Of a stretch of DNA of 64,000 nt, positions 45,228 through 57,858 are shown one piece after another. The notes under the pieces were generated by a model. It was not told the DNA's origin. It saw only the letters and a list, made by a program, of their open reading frames with translations, and ran no database searches. The translations under genes were made by a program, and so were the position numbers. Every line of letters starts with the position of its first letter. The first letter of the stretch is position 1. The stretch spans positions 15,387,628-15,451,627 of the forward strand of contig NC_087075.1 of the NCBI RefSeq assembly GCF_026151205.1, given 5' to 3'. This stretch comes from Bolinopsis microptera (taxonomy: Eukaryota; Ctenophora; Tentaculata; Lobata; Bolinopsidae).

Positions 45228-48200
45228 TTACCCACCAAAAGAAGGGCTGATCAACTCTTGTTCAAGTGTAAGCCCTGCTTCAAAATATCCAGACTGTTGA
45301 TATACATTCTCTACACATTCCTGCAAATGTTTAATGACAATTAGGTATGTTTATTGCACTTTGAACAATTGTGTCACTATTTTTTCAATTTGTGTCACTA
45401 TTTAACACTTACAATAAATTGCCATCTGCTATACCTAAATACCTGTGATGGTTGTACCCTGGCTTTCTTTTTCCAAGTCCTGATGGAAGCAATGACCAGC
45501 ACAGTCAGGAAAACGAGCACCACAGGGATAGACAACCATGCTAAGGAAACACATCTCCCTGTCACGTAAGGTAGACTGAAGCTTCTTGCTGGACATGGGT
45601 CCCCCTTGAGAGTTAGTCCGTTGCAGGCAGTATTCAATGGGCAAACTGAGCATCTCTCAGTTACAACATCGAATCTGTATCCTGGCTTGCAACCATCTGA
45701 ATAAGTACAAGTTTTGGATTTTTATTTTTGTTGTTCAAAGCAGTGAATTTCATCTTAAATCTATTCCGATAGCAACCATGTTCTGAGCTTGGCTCTATAA
45801 AGATATTTTTAGCTGTTTTGGAGCGGCTGATTCAGATTTGAAGGTCATTGAAATTTAAATGGGAAACATGGGAAATTGAATTGACATTTTATATTACATA
45901 ACTTTTTGGATAAAAGCAAAGTAGTAGGAAACTAATACCTAGACATTTTAATGAGGTTGACACCACTCCATTTCTAGATTCAGAGTGGTCAGCTCCAATG
46001 ACCCTTTTACGGTGCAGCCAACAGGTACCATTCTGAGAGAAAGAAACTCTTGAGCAACCATCTTGTGATCTACAACCCAGGATGCAAGCTTTTGTGTCTG
46101 ATGTTCGGTTCAGCACTTTTAGGACACTACCAGCTCCGAAAACGTTGTCCTCGTAGCAACCATGTTCTAGTGTAAAAGTCTGTTTTAATGAAAAATTAAA
46201 ATTTAGCCATATTATTACTTACAACTAAGAAAGGAATTTAACAGAATTTAATATGAAATGAATAAATTTGGTTAGCACTTAATTTAAATGCTACATTACA
46301 ATCAAATCTGAGATACATTGTTCCTGGATAATTTTAAATTAGAAACACACCATGAAAACAATCTGCTACATTAGTTGATCCTTTGAGAGAATCTTTGCCA
46401 TTTGGACAAGCTGAACAAGAATGAGAGGACATAGCACTGAACGTTCTCCTACCACAAACAGTGCAATCATCAGTTGCAGAATTGTACATCATCCCTTCCT
46501 TGCACATCACTGGTTATGGATTTAAAGTTAGTCCAAATATTGAATATAACCTTGATTTTATATAATAACATCAAAATGCTGGCCTATATAACATATGCTT
46601 TCTAAGAAGCTAAGACTCATCTGTTCAATAATATGTCTCATAAAAATTTAACCAAAATTGTATCTAAATATTTAGTATATTATCACCCTGTGATCCTGTA
46701 TTCAGCCCTTTTAATTCAGAACAACTGTACTCACTGCAGCGATCAGAGCAGTCCAACTTTGCTGTACTATTTCCAGGGCAGTCTAGACCATAGCAAACAG
46801 GGTTAAAACAGGTTCTGTTCCTTCTTCTATAGCCTAATGAAGAGGTTGAGTTCTCTGCTGACTCACAAAAGCAGTCCCCCCAATTTGTCCAATCGCTCCA
46901 TTCTCCATCAACTGTCAGACCTTACAAGGGAAATTAGTTTGAGTATTTGAATGACTTCTCTTAAATGATTGACCAGCAGAAATGACATCATCATCATTAA
47001 GAGACAAAATACAACATTCAAGGTAAATTGTATTTTTAGCACTTACAGCATCGATCATCACAAGTTCCATTATTAAGAAGTTCACCAACACAGTCCCTAG
47101 TGTGTATTTTGTTTCAGTATCAATCAAGTTTTATTCAATTATTGAATCCAAATATAAATTTTTTTGTATAAGTAAAAGACTACAAGTGTTATAAGATTAT
47201 AGGTCTGTTTTACTGTGAAATACATCAGTATTCCCTTACATTCCATAGCAAGAAGGTGGTGGGTTGGTACAAGATCTAGTTCTGTTCCATGTTCCTGTTC
47301 CAGTACTGTGATCACAATCACACCCGCTCCAATTTCCCCAATCTGTCCAGTCTCCGTTTACTGTCTGACCTGAGATATTTTGAGTACTTGAATCTGGCAG
47401 CTGATTTATTCTTTAAATCGGCAGGCATTGGGCAGAAATTGTTTATTATTGAACTTAATTTTGATATTCAAACTACAGCAGAATGTTGAGACTTACAGCA
47501 CTGATCATCACAAGTTCCATTGTTGAGCAGCTCACCAACACAGTCCCTGATATAATGATCAACAATTAAGATAAGACTGGGTAAAAGAAACTGATTTTGG
47601 GTGAGAGAAACTGATGCAGTAAACAATTCTTGGTTGATTTCATGGTTAAAAACTGTGACATTATTCCCTTACGTTCCATAGCAAGCAGGTGGTGGGTTGG
47701 TACAAGATCTAGTTCTGTTCCATGTTCCTGTTCCAGCACTGTGATCACAATCACACTCGCTCCAATTTCCCCAATCTGTCCAGTCTCCGTTTACTGTTTG
47801 ACCTGAGATATTTTGAGTACTTGAATCTGGCAGCTGATTTATTATTTCAATTGACAGGCATTGGGCAGAAATTGTTTATCATTGGACTTAATTTTCATAT
47901 TCAAACTACAGTAAAATGTTGAAACTTACAGCACTGATCATCACAAGTTCCATTGTTGAGCAGCTCACCAACACAGTCCCTGATATAATGATTAACAATT
48001 AAGATAAGATTGGGTAAGAAAAACTGATTTTGGGTGAGAGAAACTGATGCAGTAAACGATTCTTGGTTGATTTCATGGTTAAAAACTGTGACATTATTCC
48101 CTTACGTTCCATAGCAAGAAGGTGGTGGGTTGGTACAAGATCTAGTTCTGTTCCATGTCCCTGTTCCAGCACTGTGATCACAATCACACCTGCTCCAATT

Positions 48201-51200
48201 TCCCCAATCTGTCCAGTTCCCGTTTACTGTTTGACCTGAGATATTTTGAGTACTTGAATCTGGCAGCTTATTTATTCTTTAAATCGGCAGGCATTGGGCA
48301 GAAATTGTTTATCATCAAACTTAATTTTCATATTGAAACTATAATAGAATGTTGAAACTTACAGCACTGATCATCACAAGTTCCATTGTTGAGCAGCTCA
48401 CCAACACAGTCCCTAATATAATGATCAACAATTAAGATTTAAGATTCGGTAAAAGAAACTGATTTTTGGGTGAGAGAAACTAATGCAGTAAAAGATTCTT
48501 GGTTGATGTCATGGTTAAAAACTGTGACATTATTCCCTTACGTTCCATAGCAAGAAGGTGGTGGGTTGGTACAAGATCTAGTTCTGTTCCATGTTCCTGT
48601 TCCAGCACTGTGATCACAATCACACCTGCTCCAATTTCCCCAATCTGTCCAGTTTCCGTTTACTGTTTGACCTGAGATATTTTGAGTACTTAAATCTGGC
48701 AGCTGATTTATTCTTTAAATCGGCAGGCATTGGGCAGAAATTGTTTATTATGGTATTGAACTTAATTTTCATATTCAAACTACAGCAGAATGTTGAAACT
48801 TACAGCACTGATCATCACAAGTTCCATTGTTGAGCAGCTCACCAACACAGTCCCTAATATAATGATCAACAATTAAGATTTAAGATTCGGTAAAAGAAAC
48901 TGATTTTTGGGTGAGAGAAACTGATGCAGTAAAAGATTCTTGGTTGATGTCATGGTTAAAAACTGTGACATTATTCCCTTACGTTCCATAGCAAGAAGGT
49001 GGTGGGTTGGTACAAGATCTAGTTCTGTTCCATGTTCCTGTTCCAGCACTGTGATCACAATCACACCCGCTCCAATTTCCCCAATCTGTCCAGTTACCGT
49101 TTACTGTTTGACCTGAGATATTTTGAGTACTTAAATATGGCAGCTGATTTATTCTTTAAATCGGCAGGCATTGGGCAGAAATTGTTTATTATGGTATTGA
49201 ACTTAATTTTCATATTCAAACTACAGCAGAATGTTGAAACTTACAGCACTGATCATCACAAGTTCCATTGTTGAGCAGCTCACCAACACAGTCCCTGATA
49301 TAATGATCAACAATTAAGATAAGACTGGGTAAAAGAAACTGATTTTTGGGTGAGAGAAACTGATGCAGTAAACGATTCTTGGTTGATTTCATGGTTAAAA
49401 ACTGTGATATTATTCCCTTACGTTCCATGGCAAGAAGGTGGTGGGTTGGTACAAGATCTAGTTCTGTTCCATGTTCCTGTTCCAGCACTGTGATCACAAT
49501 CACACCTGCTCCAATTTCCCCAATCTGTCCAGTTACCGTTAACTGTTTGACCTGAAAAGTTTTGAACGCTTAAATGTGTTAGCTTATTTATTCTTTAAAT
49601 TGACAGGCAGTGGGCAGAAATTGTTTATCATCAAACTTAATTTTCATATTCAAACTACAGTAGAATGTTAAAACTTACAGCACTGATCATCACAAGTTCC
49701 ATTGTTGAGCAGCCCACCAACACAGTCCCTGATATAATGATCAACAATTAAGATAAGATCGGGTAAAAGAAACTGATTTTTGGTACGAGAAACTGATGCA
49801 GTAAACGATTCTTGGTTGATTTCATGGTCATAAACTGTGACATTATTCCCTTACGTTCCATAGCAAGCAGGTGGTGGGTTGGTACAAGATCTAGATCTGT
49901 TCCATGTTCCTGTTCCAGCACTGTGATCACAATCACACCTGCTCCAATTTCCCCAATCTGTCCAGTTTCCGTTTACTGTTTGACCTGAGATATTTTGAGT
50001 ACTTAAATCTGGTTGCTTATTTATTCTTTAAATCGGCAGGCACTGGGCAGTAATTGTTTATTATGGTATTGAGCTTAATTTTCATATTCAAACTACAGTA
50101 GAATGGTGAGACTTACAGCACTGATCATCACAAGTTCCATTGTTGAGCAGCTCACCAACACAGTCCCTGATATAATGATTAACAATTAAGATAAGATTGG
50201 GTAAAAGAAACTGAATTTGGGTAAGAGAAACTGATGCAGTAAACGATTCTTGGTTGATTTCATGGTTAAAAACTGTGACATTATTCCCTTACGTTCCATA
50301 GCAAGAAGGTGGTGGGTTGGTACAAGATCTAGTTCTGTTCCATGTTCCTGTTCCAGCACTGTGATCACAATCACACCTGCTCCAATTTCCCCAATCTGTC
50401 CAGTTACCGTTTACTGTTTGACCTGAGATATTTTGAGTACCTAAATCTGGCAGCTGATTTATTCTTTAAATCGACAGGCACTGGGCAGAAATTGTTTATC
50501 ATCAAACTTAATTTTCATATTCAAACTACAGTAGAATGTTAAAACTTACAGCACTGATCATCACAAGTTCCATTGTTGAGCAGCTCACCAACACAGTCCC
50601 TGATATAATGATTAACAATTAAGATAAGATTGGGTAAAAGAAACTGAATTTGGGTAAGAGAAACTGATGCAGTAAACGATTCTTGGTTGATTTCATGGTT
50701 AAAAACTGTGACATTATTCCCTTACGTTCCATAGCAAGAAGGTGGTGGGTTGGTACAAGATCTAGTTCTGTTCCATGTTCCTGTTCCAGCACTGTGATCA
50801 CAATCACACCTGCTCCAATTTCCCCAATCTGTCCAGTTTCCGTTTACTGTTTGACCTGAGATATTTTGAGTACTTAAATCCGGCAGCTGATTTATTTTTT
50901 CAATTGCCAGGCATTGGGCAGAAATTGTTTATCATCGAACTTAATTTTCATATTCAAACTACAGTAAAATGTTGAAACTTACAGCACTGATCATCACAAG
51001 TTCCATTGTTGAGCAGCTCACCAACACAGTCCCTGATATAATGATTAACAATTAAGATAAGATTGGGTAAAAGAAACTGATTTTGGGTAAGAGAAACTGA
51101 TGCAGTAAACGATTCTTGGTTGATTTCATGGTTAAAAACTGTGATATTATTCCCTTACGTTCCATGGCAAGAAGGTGGTGGGTTGGTACAAGATCTAGTT

Positions 51201-54200
51201 CTGTTCCATGTTCCTGTTCCAGCATTGTGATCACAATCACACCCGCTCCAATTTCCCCAATCTGTCCAGTTTCCGTTTACTGTTTGACCTGAGATATTTT
51301 GAGTACTTAAATCTGGCAGCTGATTTATTCTTTAAATCGGCAGTCATTGGCAGAAATTGTTTATTACGGTATTGAGCTTAATTTTCATATTCAAACTACA
51401 GTAAAATGTTGAAACTTACAGCACTGATCATCACAAGTTCCATTGTTGAGCAGCTCACCAACACAGTCCCTAATATAATGATTAACAATTAAGATAAGAC
51501 TGGGTAAAAGAAACTGATTTTTGGGTGGGAGAAACTGATGCAGTAAACCATTCTTGGTTGATTTCATGGTTAAAAACTGTGACATTATTCCCTTACGTTC
51601 CATAGCAAGAAGATGGTGGGTTGGTACAAGATCTAGTTCTGTTCCATTTTCCTGTTCCAGCACTGTGATCACAATCACACCTGCTCCAATTTCCCCAATC
51701 TGTCCAGTTTCCGTTTACTGTTTGACCTGAGATATTTTGAGTACTTAAATCTGGCAGCTGATTTATTCTTTAAATCGGCAGTCATTGGCAGAAATTGTTT
51801 ATTACGGTATTGAGCTTAATTTTCATATTCAAACTACAGTAAAATGTTGAAACTTACAGCACTGATCATCACAAGTTCCATTGTTGAGCAGCTCACCAAC
51901 ACAGTCCCTAATATAATGATCAACAATTAAGATAAGATTGGGTAAAAGAAACTGATTTTTGGGTGAGAGAAACTGATGCAGTAAACGATTCTTGGTTGAT
52001 TTCATGGTTAAAAACTGTGATATTATTCCCTTACGTTCCATAGCAAGAAGGTGGTGGGTTGGTACAAGATCTAGTTCTGTTCCATGTTCCTGTTCCAGTA
52101 CTGTGATCACAATCACACCTGCTCCAATTTCCCCAATCTGTCCAGTCTCCGTTTACTGTTTGACCTGAGATATTTTGAGTACTTAAATCTGGCAGCTTAT
52201 TTATTCTTTAAATCGACAGGCAGTGGGCAGAAATTGTTCATCATTGAGCTTAATTTTCATATTCAAACTAGAGTAGAATGTTGAAACTTACAGCACTGAT
52301 CATCACAAGTTCCATTGTTGAGCAGCTCACCAACACAGTCCCTAATATAATGATTAACAATTAAGATAAGATTAGGTAAAAGAAACTGATTTTTGGTAAA
52401 AGAAACTGATGCAGTAAACGATTCTTGGTTGATTTCATGGTTAAAAACTGTGACATTGTTCCCTTACGTTCCATGGCAAGAAGATGGTGGGTTGGTACAA
52501 GATCTAGTTCTGTTCCATGTTCCTGTTCCAGCATTGTGATCACAATCACACCTGCTCCAATTTCCCCAATCTGTCCAGTTACCGTTTACTGTTTGACCTG
52601 AAAAGTTTTGAACGCTTAAATGTGTTAGCTTATTTATTCTTTAAATTGACAGGCAGTGGGCAGAAATTTTTCATCATCAAACTTAATTTTCATATTCAAA
52701 CTACAGTAGAATGTTGAAACTTACAGCACTGATCATCACAAGTTCCATTGTTGAGCAGCTCACCAGCACAGTCCCTGATATAATGATTAACAATTAAGAT
52801 AAGATTGGGTAAAAGAAACTGATTTTTGGGTGAGAGAAACTGATGCAGTAAACGATTCTTGGTTGATTTCATGGTTAAAAACTGTGACATTATTCCCTTA
52901 CGTTCCATGGCAAGAAGGTGGTGGGTTGGTACAAGATCTAGTTCTGTTCCATGTTCCTGTTCCAGCACTGTGATCACAATCACACCTGCTCCAATTTCCC
53001 CAATCTGTCCAGTTTCCGTTTACTGTCTGACCTGAGATATTTTGAGTTCTTAAATCTGGCAGCTGATTTATTCTTTAAATCGGCAGGCATTGGGCAGAAA
53101 TTGTTTATCATTGAACTTAATTTTCATATTCAAACTACAGTAGAATGTTGAAACTTACAGCACTGATCATCACAAGTTCCATTGTTGAGCAGCTCACCAA
53201 CACAGTCCCTAATATAATGATTAACAATTAAGATAAGACTGGGTAAAAGAAACTGATTTTTGGGTGAGAGAAACTGATGCAGTAAACGATTCTTGGTTGA
53301 TTTCATGGTCATAAACTGTGACATTATTTCCTTACGTTCCATAGCAAGCAGGTGGTGGGTTGGTACAAGATCTAGTTCTGTTCCATGTCCCTGTTCCAGC
53401 ACTGTGATCACAATCACACCTGCTCCAATTTCCCCAATCTGTCCAGTTTCCGTTTACTGTCTGACCTGAGATATTTTGAGTTCTTAAATCTGGCAGCTGA
53501 TTTATTCTTTAAATCGGCAGGCATTGGGCAGAAATTGTTTATCATTGAACTTAATTTTCATATTCAAACTACAGTAGAATGTTGAAACTTACAGCACTGA
53601 TCATCACAAGTTCCATTGTTGAGCAGCTCACCAACACAGTCCCTAATATAATGATTAACAATTAAGATAAGACTGGGTAAAAGAAACTGATTTTTGGGTG
53701 AGAGAAACTGATGCAGTAAACGATTCTTGGTTGATTTCATGGTTAAAAATTGTGATATTATTCCCTTACGTTCCATGGCAAGAAGGTGGTGGGTTGGTAC
53801 AAGATCTAGTTCTGTTCCATGTTCCTGTTCCAGCACTGTGATCACAATCACACCTGCTCCAATTTCCCCAATCTGTCCAGTTTCCGTTTACTGTTTGACC
53901 TGAGATATTTTGAGTACTTAAATCTGGCAGCTGATTTATAAATTTATTCTTGCAATTGACAGGCAGTGGGCAGAAATTGTTTAACATTGAACTTAATTTT
54001 CATATTCAAACTACAGTAGAATGTTGAAACTTACAGCACTGATCATCACAAGTTCCATTGTTGAGCAGCTCACCAACACAGTCCCTGATATAATGATCAA
54101 CAATTAAGATAAGATTGGGTAAGAAAAACTGATTTTGGGTGAGAGAAACTGATGCAGTAAACGATTTTTGGTTGATTTCATGGTTAAAAATTGTGACATT

Positions 54201-57200
54201 ATTCCCTTACGTTCCATGGCAAGAAGGTGGTGGGTTGGTACAAGATCTAGTTCTGTTCCATGTTCCTGTTCCAGTACTGTGATCACAATCACACCTGCTC
54301 CAATTTCCCCAATCTGTCCAGTTACCGTTTACTGTTTGACCTGAGATATTTTGAGTACCTAAATCTGGCAGCTGATTTATTCTTTAAATTGACAGGCAGT
54401 GGGCAGAAATTGTTTATCATCAAACTTAATTTTCATATTCAAACTACAGTAGCATGTTGAAACTTACAGCACTGATCATCACAAGTTCCATTGTTGAGCA
54501 GCTCACCAACACAGTCCCTGATATAATGATCACAATTAAGATAAGACTGGGTAAAAGAAACTGATTTTTGGGTGAGAGAAACTGATGCAGTAAACGATTC
54601 TTGGTTGATTTCATGGTCATAAACTGTGACATTATTTCCTTACGTTCCATAGCAAGCAGGTGGTGGGTTGGTACAAGATCTAGTTCTGTTCCATGTTCCT
54701 GTTCCAGCACTGTGATCACAATCACACCTGCTCCAATTTCCCCAATCTGTCCAGTTTCCGTTTACTGTTTGACCTGAGATATTTTGAGTACTTAAATCTG
54801 GCAGCTGATTTATTATTTAAATCGGAAGGCATTGGGCAGAAATTGTTTATCATTGAACTTAATTTTCATATTCAAACTAGAGTAGAATGTTGAAACTTAC
54901 AGCACTGATCATCACAAGTTCCATTGTTGAGCAGCTCACCAACACAGTCCCTGATATAATGATTAACAATTAAGATAAGATTGGGTAAAAGAAACTGATT
55001 TTTGGGTGAGAGAAACTGATGCAGTAAACGATTCTTGGTTGATTTCATGGTTAAAAACGGTGACATTATTCCCTTACGTTCCATAGCAAGAAGGTGGTGG
55101 GTTGGTACAAGATCTAGTTCTGTTCCATGTTCCTGTTCCAGTACTGTGATCACAATCACACCTGCTCCAATTTCCCCAATCTGTCCAGTTACCGTTTACT
55201 GTTTGACCTGAGATATTTTGAGTACCTAAATCTCCAGATATCTGGCAGCTGATTTATTCTTTAAATCGGCAGGCATTGGGCAGAAATTGTTTATCATTGA
55301 ACTTAATTTTCGTATTCAAACTACAGTAGAATGTTGAAACTTACAGCACCGATCATCACAAGTTCCATTGTTGAGCAGCTCACCAACACAGTCCCTGATA
55401 TAATGATCAACAATTAAGATAAGATTGGGTAAAAGAAACTGATTTTTGGGTGAGAGAAACTGATGCAGTAAACGATTCTTGGTTGATTTCATGGTTAAAA
55501 ACTGTGATATTGTTCCCTTACGTTCCATAGCAAGCAGGTGGTGGTTTGGTACAAGATCTAGTTCTGTTCCATGTTCCTGTTCCAGTACTGTGATCACAAT
55601 CACACCTGCTCCAATTTCCCCAATCTGTCCAGTTACCGTTTACTGTTTGACCTGAGATATTTTGAGTACTTAAATCTGGCAGCTGATTTATTCTTTAAAT
55701 CGGCAGGCATTGGGCAGAAATTGTTTATTATTGAACTTAATTTTCATATTCAAACTAGAGTAGAATGTTGAAACTTACAGCACTGATCATCACAAGTTCC
55801 ATTGTTGAGCAGCTCACCAGCACAGTCCCTGATATAATGATTAACAATTAAGATAAGATCGGGTAAAAGAAACTGATTTTGGGTGAGAGAAACTGATGCA
55901 GTAAACGATTCTTGGTTGATTTCATGGTTAAAAACTGTGATATTATTCCCTTACGTTCCATGGCAAGAAGGTGGTGGGTCGGTACAAGATCTAGTTCTGT
56001 TCCATGTTCCTGTTCCAGCACTGTGATCACAATCACACCTGCTCCAATTTCCCCAATCTGTCCAGTCTCCGTTTACTGTTTGACCTGATTTAACATTTGC
56101 ATGTATTTTAAGGTGTTATACATTATGCATGTATTGGTTGCTTCATGAGCTGAACGACCTATAATAAGTTCAGACTAGAAATATTATATTATTGTAGTTG
56201 ATATTAATTAAGGATACCTTGCCTATTCCCCTTTTAACCCTCTAGTTGATGCAATTACTTACAACATTGACTGTCGCAGTTTCCTGTGTCGGAAGATGAT
56301 CCTGAGCAGGATGACCCCCCACAGGCTGGTGAGGGGTTGTTGCAGGATCTAGTTCGGGTCCATGTTCCGGTGCCAGAGTTGTGGTTACAGGTACAGCTAC
56401 CCCATCCAGCCCAGCTGCTCCATCCTCCGTTAAATGTTTGACCTGATAATATGTTTTATTGTAAACTGATTGTCCCTTTAGCAGATCTAATACAGATGGG
56501 AAAAGAATGTACATTGTGTATGAGTCAGATTTCTTAATTTTGCTCAATATGATCTGCGAACGACTGAATTGCCTATACAAAACGTCGAACATCCAGCACT
56601 AAGTAGTCTAAAACAAGATTTCAATAATCAAGCATGGGAATACAATAACTAAATTATAACTATGCCATTAAATGATACCTAGAACTTGTTTAATTCAAAA
56701 TTGCCTTCATTCCTTGCTTAGTTCCCTTTCAACCCTTTCTTTGAATATACTTACAACATTGACTGTCGCAGTTTGCAGTGTCGGAAGATGATCCTGAGCA
56801 GGATGACCCCCCACAGGCTGGTGAGGGATTGTTACAGGATCTAGTTCGGGTCCTTGTTCCGGTGCCAGAGTTGTGGTTACAGGTACAGCTACCATATCCA
56901 ATCCAGCTGCTCCATCCTCCATTTCTTGTCGTGCCTGTACAAGATTATTTGGGTTTTTGTCAAATGTGACCTCGTCATATTATATATTATTATTATTATA
57001 TACTATTTGGTCATTCTCAATACATCTAGGAGACAGTTATCATGTCATGAAACAAATTCTTACATTTGCTGGAAAGTCTGTAGTAATGCGTTACTGCAGA
57101 ATCGGAATAGAAGAATACGGGATAACTCCCTGTTCCAAAGCTTAGCCACTGTGAATATGTTAGGCAGCTAAAATAACTCCCCCGATAAAGTTGTCCTACT

Positions 57201-57858
57201 CGGATTCCACTACAGTAAATATTTAGGTAGTTCGAATCTCTACTGAATTTCCAGGTTCTGGTATAGGTGCTTGGTACAGGAACATTGGTAAACGTTACAT
57301 CCGTGTCACAACCAGAGCTAGTTCCTGATGCGTGAATATCTACTGTCATGGTTGAACTGGACGAGCTCAAATACCATTCAAGGGCTATCCAACCTGATCC
57401 ATACTTAAAATGGATATCAAACTGGCCACCATCACTTCCACTTGCTTGAACTTCCAAATCATAATTGTTGAAGTCCACATAAATCAGATTGCTATCTCCT
57501 TTGTATATCGTGTTCCAGGTTAAACCTGTGGCAGAGCTCAATTATTAGTTATTCATAATTGTAAATTTCTTCTTAGATGAAGGAAGTGCTTGAATATTGC
57601 ATTGGTGTGCCTTTATCGTATCATTAACGAAAATATATGAAGATATGAACGCCGAACTGGTTTCAAATAAAACTGCCATAGAAAAATAGAAACATATTTC
57701 TGCACCTGTGAAGTGAAGCTACTGATCTAGCTAAAGTAAATACTTATATTATTTTTTCAAGTGAAGACTTCATGTTATCTAGGTAGGTTATCTAGGTACT
57801 CACATTGCTCTGCTCCCATCAACAAAAGAATTACACCCAGGAGAAATTTATCACTCAT
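45228..57858 (-). CDS. gene B: type I receptor-like protein with 24 TSP1 repeats (about 1,858 aa)
   Basis: Exon 57804-57858 encodes a signal peptide ([14 protein letters not shown]). Exon 57064-57525 is the unnamed N-terminal domain shared with gene A ([23 protein letters not shown]). TSP1 exons follow at 56755-56934 and 56263-56442, then 21 TSP1 units each split into 130-nt and 50-nt exons (56084 to 47047), then one TSP1 at 46735-46920. Exon 46351-46509 is an Eph/TNFR-like cysteine module ([17 protein letters not shown]), 45939-46166 a PAN/apple-like domain ([16 protein letters not shown]), 45443-45696 a cysteine-rich stem plus transmembrane helix ([17 protein letters not shown], then RTWKKKAR), and 45228-45320 a 30-residue tail ([10 protein letters not shown]). 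The exons sum to 5,577 nt, exactly 1,859 codons. TSP1 units carry the WxxWxxW C-mannosylation pattern and NRT and NGT glycosylation sequons. It should act at the cell surface in adhesion or recognition; the ligand is unknown. Confidence 0.85.
47047..56084 (-). repeat. tandem array of 21 TSP1 exon-pair units, about 434 bp each
   Basis: TSP1 130-nt exons begin near 56084, 55651, 55207, 54773, 54340, 53899, 53465, 53031, 52597, 52164, 51726, 51288, 50855, 50422, 49984, 49551, 49112, 48671, 48235, 47802 and 47369. Each is followed by an intron of about 125 bases, a 50-nt exon and an intron of about 125 bases. Introns are as similar between units as exons. Neighbours share rare variants: 51726 and 51288 both have TCATTGGCAG, 53465 and 53031 both have GAGTTCTTAAA, and 49112 and 48671 both have a TATGGTATTGAAC insertion. 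Confidence 0.95.

Noticed and set aside
47289-55771. Repeated plus-strand frames starting [11 protein letters not shown]
   Set aside because: They are the antisense of the TSP1 exons and introns of gene B; the minus-strand exons have splice sites and domain motifs.
47047-55828. The short [16 protein letters not shown] exon as a Notch/LNR module
   Set aside because: It aligns with the last third of the unsplit TSP1 exons ([15 protein letters not shown]) and completes a 180-nt TSP1 domain.
46915-56036. Minus-strand frames starting [16 protein letters not shown]
   Set aside because: This is the wrong frame of the TSP1 exons running into introns; the correct frame gives WNRTRSC and ends at the splice donor.
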